Origin: Dehalococcoidia bacterium
GTDB lineage: Bacteria > Chloroflexota > Dehalococcoidia > GIF9 > AB-539-J10
Direction of reading: 5' to 3'
DNA length: 10,713 bases
NCBI GenBank assembly: GCA_030612165.1
Contig: JAUWOK010000032.1
Location: 1 to 10,713, forward strand
In this document: positions 6,673-10,713 of the stretch, piece by piece
How positions within the stretch are numbered: the stretch's first letter is position 1
Layout: each line of letters opens with the position of its first letter
Position numbers and translations under genes: made by a program
The notes under the pieces: generated by a model
The model's database searches: none
Seen by the model: only the letters and a program-made list of their open reading frames with translations
Told to the model about the DNA's origin: nothing

Positions 6673-6754
6673 TTCTGCAAAGATTAACGTCAGTATCGGT
6701 AGCCGGGTTCGAACAAATTGGTATCCAGGGAAAGTTTCCTTATTTCTATACAGT

Positions 6755-6761
6755 AAAGGAG
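6755..6761 (+). promoter_or_regulatory. Ribosome binding site of proS
   Basis: AAAGGAG ends 8 nt before ATG 6770 and fixes the proS start. The same frame stays open upstream to 6497, inside the recombinase gene, but that extension has no ProRS similarity. The 97-nt gap 6673-6769 shows no T-box consensus and no convincing promoter, so cotranscription with the recombinase gene is possible. Confidence 0.8.
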
Positions 6762-6769
6762 CAAATATC

Positions 6770-8488
6770 ATGCGTTTTTCCAATCTCTTTGGCAAAACAG
6801 CACGTCAGATGCCCGCAGAAACTGAGAGCATCAGCCACCAGCTATTGCTCAAGAGCGGCATGATTGCCCAGGAAGCCGCCGGTATATATTCCTACCTCCC
6901 CTTAGGCTGGAAAGTCTTGCAGAGAATAGAAGCTGTCGTCAGGGACGAAATGAACAAAGCGGGGGGGCAGGAAGTTTTATTGCCTGCCTTGCAGCCCTTC
7001 AGCTTGTGGGAAAAAACAGGAAGAAATGTTTCCTTCGGGGAATCCCTTTTCTGTCTAACAGACCGCAAAAAGCACAAGCTGGTACTGGGGCCAACGCACG
7101 AAGAGGTCGTTATTAACCTGGTTCGCCGTTATGTGCAAAGCTATCGTGATCTTCCCGTGCTCCTTTACCAGCTGCAAACTAAATTCCGGGATGAACTGCG
7201 ACCGCGCGGCGGGTTATTGCGTGTGCGCGAGTTCATTATGAAGGATCTCTACAGTTTTGATACCAGTGAAGAAGGACTTGCCCAAAACTATGAAAGGATG
7301 ACACAGGCTTATAAAAACCTCTATGCCAGTTTGGGGTTGCCTGTATTGATGGTAGAAGCCGATAGCGGAGCTATCGGGGGTAAAGATTCTCACGAATTTA
7401 TAGTTATTACCGACAACGGCGAAGATGAAGTGATTCACTGTCCCCAATGTAATTATGCCGCCAATGTGGAAAAGGCGCACAGCTTTAAAGAGGAGTCAAT
7501 CAAGACGCCTCCCCTCCCTCTGCAGGAAATAGCCACGCCAGAGGTAAAAACCATAGAAGAAGTTGCCGAATATGTTGGCGTACCTGCCAGGCAGACACTT
7601 AAGTCTGTTTTTTATATAGCCGACGGCGAATTCATTTTTGTGGTCATCCGTGGGGATACAAACATAAACGAGACAAAATTAAAAAATGTCCTGCAGTGTT
7701 CGACTTTTAAAATGGCAACAGAGGCTGAGGTAGTGCGAGCTGGCTTAGTCTCAGGGTCCGCTTCACCCATCGGTATCAAAAAACTTAAGATCGTCGGAGA
7801 CAGCTCTATAGCTTCGGGTACCAATTTTGTTACGGGAGCTAATAAGCAAGGATACCATTTTCAAAACGCTAACTGTCCCAGAGATTTCCAGGTGGACCTG
7901 CTGAAAGATATTGCCCTGGCACAGGCAGGAGATAACTGTCCTTTCTGCAAAGGCAAACTCCTTTCTTGCCATGGCATAGAAGTGGGACATATATTTAAAC
8001 TGGGTACTTCTCTCAGCGAAAAACTGGGGGCTTTCTTCCAAGGCGAAGACGGCTCGCCCTACCCTATTGTCATGGGGTGCTATGGCATCGGAATCGGCCG
8101 CCTGCTGGCCAGCGTGGTGGAGAAACATCATGACGATAAAGGGATTATCTGGCCATCATCCATCTCTCCTTATCAGGTTCATTTCTGTCCTCTGCATATC
8201 AACGACCCTGAAATCTCCTCTATAGCCAACAAAATTTACAAAGACCTCCAAGAAAACAACGTGACAGTTTTATTTGATGACAGGGAAGAATCTCCCGGCG
8301 TAAAATTCAACGATGCTGATTTGCTGGGGATACCGCTACGATTGACTTTAAGTCCTCGTACTCTACAAAAACAGGAAATCGAGATAAAATGGCGCACCCA
8401 GAAACAAGCCAGCACACTACCCCTGCAGGATTATGTTAAGGAACTCAAGGCTTTGCTGAAAGAGAACACAAACGACACTGCTTTATAA
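6770..8488 (+). CDS. proS: Prolyl-tRNA synthetase (bacterial type, with editing domain)
   Basis: Charges tRNA-Pro with proline; class II synthetase. The 572 residues match the bacterial ProRS length. Motif 1 lies near GIYSYLPLGWKVLQRIE (38-54), then GPTHEE (107-112), motif 2 FRDELRPRGG (139-148) followed by RVREFIMKD, and motif 3 GCYGIGIGRLL (436-446). Between motifs 2 and 3 is the YbaK-like insertion (about 225-400) that hydrolyses Ala-tRNA-Pro; Lys278 in ARQTLKSVF corresponds in context to the essential editing Lys of E. coli ProRS. Two CPxC pairs flank the insert (Cys224/Cys227 and Cys390/Cys393) and may bind zinc. The C-terminal anticodon-binding domain covers about 465-572, with FDDREESPGVKFNDADLLG. 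The gene converges on pheT. Confidence 0.98.
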   Translation: MRFSNLFGKTARQMPAETESISHQLLLKSGMIAQEAAGIYSYLPLGWKVLQRIEAVVRDEMNKAGGQEVLLPALQPFSLWEKTGRNVSFGESLFCLTDRKKHKLVLGPTHEEVVINLVRRYVQSYRDLPVLLYQLQTKFRDELRPRGGLLRVREFIMKDLYSFDTSEEGLAQNYERMTQAYKNLYASLGLPVLMVEADSGAIGGKDSHEFIVITDNGEDEVIHCPQCNYAANVEKAHSFKEESIKTPPLPLQEIATPEVKTIEEVAEYVGVPARQTLKSVFYIADGEFIFVVIRGDTNINETKLKNVLQCSTFKMATEAEVVRAGLVSGSASPIGIKKLKIVGDSSIASGTNFVTGANKQGYHFQNANCPRDFQVDLLKDIALAQAGDNCPFCKGKLLSCHGIEVGHIFKLGTSLSEKLGAFFQGEDGSPYPIVMGCYGIGIGRLLASVVEKHHDDKGIIWPSSISPYQVHFCPLHINDPEISSIANKIYKDLQENNVTVLFDDREESPGVKFNDADLLGIPLRLTLSPRTLQKQEIEIKWRTQKQASTLPLQDYVKELKALLKENTNDTAL

Positions 8489-8503
8489 AAAAACAGATCT
8501 TCC

Positions 8504-8519
8504 TTATGCGTTCGCGTAA
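8504..8519 (+). terminator. Possible weak terminator after proS
   Basis: TTATGC and GCGTAA can pair (one T-G wobble) around a GTTC loop, followed by T-rich TTGGTTGTTATG. The stem is short and the T-run broken, so this is a weak candidate. A second hairpin, GTTTTG-CTTTT-CAAAAC (8544-8560), lies just past the pheT stop and may help on the other strand. The 74-nt convergent spacer holds nothing else recognisable. Confidence 0.25.
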
Positions 8520-8562
8520 TTGGTTGTTATGTAAAGTAGATTGGTTTTGCTTTTCAAAACGA

Positions 8563-10713
8563 TTAGCTCCGTAGAACAACGTCCAGTTTTCGGCTTAATC
8601 TGGCCATAATTTTCTGTTGCTCTTTGTCAACTTCCTCGTCTGTCAAAGTGTGATCAGGAGATTGGTAAAAGACCCTGACTGCAAATGACTTTTTGCCGGG
8701 GGGAATCTGCTTTCCTGTATAAAGATCAAAAAGCTCTATCTGTGTTACCAGGGAACAGGCTTCAATATTTTTCTTTACTTCTCCGTAAGGCACTGTTTCC
8801 TTTACCACGATAGCAATATCCCTGACCACGCCGGGGAATTTGGAAACAGGCTGAAATTTCTTTTCTCCCGTCACAAAAAACGATATTTCGTCCAGGTCCA
8901 TCTCAAAAAGATAAATCGTGCCGGAAAGACCAAAGGAACGAGCTACTCTGGGGTGAAGTTCCCCTACGACACCCAGTTTTTTTCCGTCAATAATTATCTC
9001 GGCGCCATTACCAGGTGTTAGCGATGGGTCGTCACTAATTTTGAACTCCCCCTGCAAAAACAACCTCTGCAAAACAGCCTCCACCATACCTTTAGCGTCA
9101 AAAAAGTCCAGCCGTTGTTCTCCCTTGTCATGCCAGGAGGCTTTTGTCCTGGTCCCGCAGAGCGCGGCGCAAAGCATCCTCTTTTCCCTGGGCAAATCAC
9201 CGCCATCATCAGGCAAAAAAACTTTACCTGTTTCAAACAACCGCAAAGTCTCTTCATTAAGTTTCTGGTTCCGTGCCAGCGTAGACAACACTCCCGAGCG
9301 CAAAGTGGTACGCAAATATTCTTGCTCCTGCGTCATGGGATTGGCCAGTTTTAAAGGCATCGGACCAATTAAATCCTGCACCGGGGCCACTTTTTGCAGC
9401 CTCTCTAGACTGGGTAGGGAATAAGTGAGCCCTTCCTGGAACCCCATGCCTACCAGAATAGTAGACACTCTCCGCTGCGATAAGTTAAGCCCGGCAGCAG
9501 CGTCATAGGTTGGCAATGCGGCGCTGAGAGAAGTAAGAGGAATACGGTCATACCCAACGATGCGCACCACCTCCTCCACAAGATCAGCCGGCAAATGGAT
9601 ATCATTACGCCAGTACGGCACACTAACCAGAGCTTCATGAGGGTCTTTACTCTGGCGGCATGCAAAACCAAGAAGATCCAGCACTTTGCTGATCTCCCCG
9701 ATATTCATTTCCAGGCTGGAAAGTCGTTTTACCTCTCCACAAGTAAGGGCAATGGGTGTTTCCTCTTTCCGGGCAGCATATACATCCACGATACCACTGG
9801 CGGCTTGTCCGCCAGCAACTTCCAGCAGTAAGGACATTGCCCGTTTCAGTGCCGGTAACGGTAATCTATGGCTGAGTCCTTTGCTAAAACGTATCGATGC
9901 TTCGCTTTGCAAATGCAGGGCATCGCTCCCGCGGCGAACAGTGACATAATCAAAATTCGCCGATTCTATCAATATTACGCTGGTATTTTCCGTCATCTCA
10001 GATTCTGCTCCACCCATAATGCCAGCGATGGCAGTAGCCTTCTCCGTGTCAGCGATCACCAGCACATCAGGATTGAGAATGTGCTGTTCACCATCCAGGG
10101 TATTTAATCTCTCGTTCTCAACAGCTCGCCGCACAACGATCTGCCTGCCGGCAATTTTCTCATAATCAAAGGCATGCAGGGGTTGCCCGTACTCCAGCAT
10201 AACGTAATTAGTCACATCAACGACATTATTGATGGAACGCATACCGTAATTCGATAAACGCTGTTGTAACCAGAGCGGAGATGACCCCACCGTAACGCCA
10301 GAGATTAAGCCGGCGCAATACCTGGGACATAACTCAGAATCTGCAATCTCCACGGAAACAAATGAAGTTATCTCTTCGCCTGCTTCCTGATAAACAGTAT
10401 TAGGAAGCTGCAGAGATTGCCCGGTAAGAGCAGCAATTTCTCTGGCAATTCCTATTACGGACAGACAATCAGAACGATTAGGAGTTACCTCCAGCTCAAA
10501 AAAGGTATCTCCCATGTATTTTCCGAAAGACATACCCACAGGAGCATCGTGAGGTAATATCATGATGCCTTCACAATTATCCGAAATACCCAGTTCTCTT
10601 TCGGAACACACCATACCCACAGAAGAGACGCCACGAATTTTGGCTGGTTTAAGACATATGATCTCTCCTGTATGGCCGTCGAAAAGTTCTGCGCCTGCTC
10701 GAGCAAAGGGCAC
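8563..10713 (-). CDS. pheT: Phenylalanyl-tRNA synthetase beta subunit (5' end outside window)
   Basis: The beta chain of the alpha2-beta2 PheRS that charges tRNA-Phe. 716 codons are visible; the family is about 800, so roughly 80-90 N-terminal residues lie beyond base 10713. The GTG at the window edge is an internal Val codon. Visible parts in order: the end of the EMAPII-like tRNA-binding domain with KIRGVSSVGMVCSERELG (25-42), VTPNRSDCLS (76-85), the B3/B4 domain (about 130-305, NNVVDVTNYVMLEYGQPLHAFD at 162-183) which edits Tyr-tRNA-Phe, the B5 domain (about 321-393, ending DLVEEVVRIVGYDRIP), the catalytic-like core, and the C-terminal FDX-ACB anticodon domain (about 623-715, with KFPGVVRDIAIVV). 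pheS is expected beyond the window. Stop is TAA at 8563-8565. Confidence 0.97.
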   Translation of the reverse strand: MPFARAGAELFDGHTGEIICLKPAKIRGVSSVGMVCSERELGISDNCEGIMILPHDAPVGMSFGKYMGDTFFELEVTPNRSDCLSVIGIAREIAALTGQSLQLPNTVYQEAGEEITSFVSVEIADSELCPRYCAGLISGVTVGSSPLWLQQRLSNYGMRSINNVVDVTNYVMLEYGQPLHAFDYEKIAGRQIVVRRAVENERLNTLDGEQHILNPDVLVIADTEKATAIAGIMGGAESEMTENTSVILIESANFDYVTVRRGSDALHLQSEASIRFSKGLSHRLPLPALKRAMSLLLEVAGGQAASGIVDVYAARKEETPIALTCGEVKRLSSLEMNIGEISKVLDLLGFACRQSKDPHEALVSVPYWRNDIHLPADLVEEVVRIVGYDRIPLTSLSAALPTYDAAAGLNLSQRRVSTILVGMGFQEGLTYSLPSLERLQKVAPVQDLIGPMPLKLANPMTQEQEYLRTTLRSGVLSTLARNQKLNEETLRLFETGKVFLPDDGGDLPREKRMLCAALCGTRTKASWHDKGEQRLDFFDAKGMVEAVLQRLFLQGEFKISDDPSLTPGNGAEIIIDGKKLGVVGELHPRVARSFGLSGTIYLFEMDLDEISFFVTGEKKFQPVSKFPGVVRDIAIVVKETVPYGEVKKNIEACSLVTQIELFDLYTGKQIPPGKKSFAVRVFYQSPDHTLTDEEVDKEQQKIMARLSRKLDVVLRS

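Noticed and set aside
6701..6720. GGGTTCGAAC resembling a tRNA T-loop, perhaps a tRNA remnant or attachment site
   Set aside because: The flanking bases do not form a T-stem and no other tRNA arms are present; most likely chance.
6497..6769. Possible 91-residue N-terminal extension of ProRS overlapping the recombinase gene
   Set aside because: ATG 6770 has an ideal ribosome site and gives the standard 572-residue enzyme; the extension is an out-of-frame reading of the conserved recombinase C-terminus.
6673..6769. T-box leader before proS, as often seen in Firmicutes
   Set aside because: The spacer is only 97 nt and lacks the AGGGTGG-type T-box consensus and any terminator stem.
7763..8131. 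122-codon minus-strand open frame within proS
   Set aside because: Opposite the conserved editing and motif 3 region of proS; no promoter or ribosome site and no recognisable domain.
8544..8560. GTTTTG-CTTTT-CAAAAC hairpin as a bidirectional terminator
   Set aside because: The stem is almost all A/T and has no adjacent T-run on either strand; mentioned only as possible support for the weak call at 8504-8519.
9041..9424. 127-codon plus-strand open frame within pheT
   Set aside because: Antisense shadow of a conserved pheT segment, with no ribosome site and low-complexity Ser/Lys-rich translation.

Overview
This window reads as chromosomal DNA of an anaerobic-type Firmicute (Clostridia in the broad sense). 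The reasons are a pgk-tpiA glycolytic pair, an LL-diaminopimelate aminotransferase (DapL) next to dapF, a bacterial-type ProRS with a YbaK-like editing insert, strong AGGAG-like ribosome sites and moderate base composition with AT-rich spacers. The family assignment is inferred from gene content and cannot be narrowed to a genus from sequence alone.

Bases 1-5303 are a tightly packed plus-strand run: the 3' end of pgk, tpiA, miaA, dapF, dapL and hflX. Spacings are 1 nt, 15 nt, a 14-nt overlap, 61 nt and 1 nt, so most of it is probably cotranscribed. It covers two glycolytic steps, the i6A37 tRNA modification, the last two steps to meso-diaminopimelate (DapL makes LL-DAP, DapF epimerises it) and a ribosome-associated GTPase. 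No hfq lies between miaA and hflX, and no gpmI follows tpiA, although both placements are common in related bacteria.

Bases 5304-6672 are the least ordinary part. A 75-residue ribbon-helix-helix (RHH) DNA-binding protein is followed by a Xer-like tyrosine recombinase with all catalytic residues. Each gene has a predicted promoter overlapped by its own inverted repeat. The one before the RHH gene is four CATA/TATG boxes. The one before the recombinase gene is a perfect 13-bp inverted repeat with a 6-nt centre, and its inner ATAA-N6-TTAT layout matches that of dif/Xer crossover sites. This looks like a small self-regulated recombinase module between housekeeping operons. That reading is inference.

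Bases 6770-8488 hold complete proS (572 residues). It faces pheT, which is on the minus strand and whose 5' end lies beyond base 10713, so the two synthetase genes converge on a 74-nt spacer. No gene-free stretch exceeds 100 bases. No tRNA, rRNA, CRISPR array, insertion sequence or riboswitch was seen. Apart from the RHH/recombinase module and one altered PGK nucleotide-site residue, the window is conventional housekeeping DNA.
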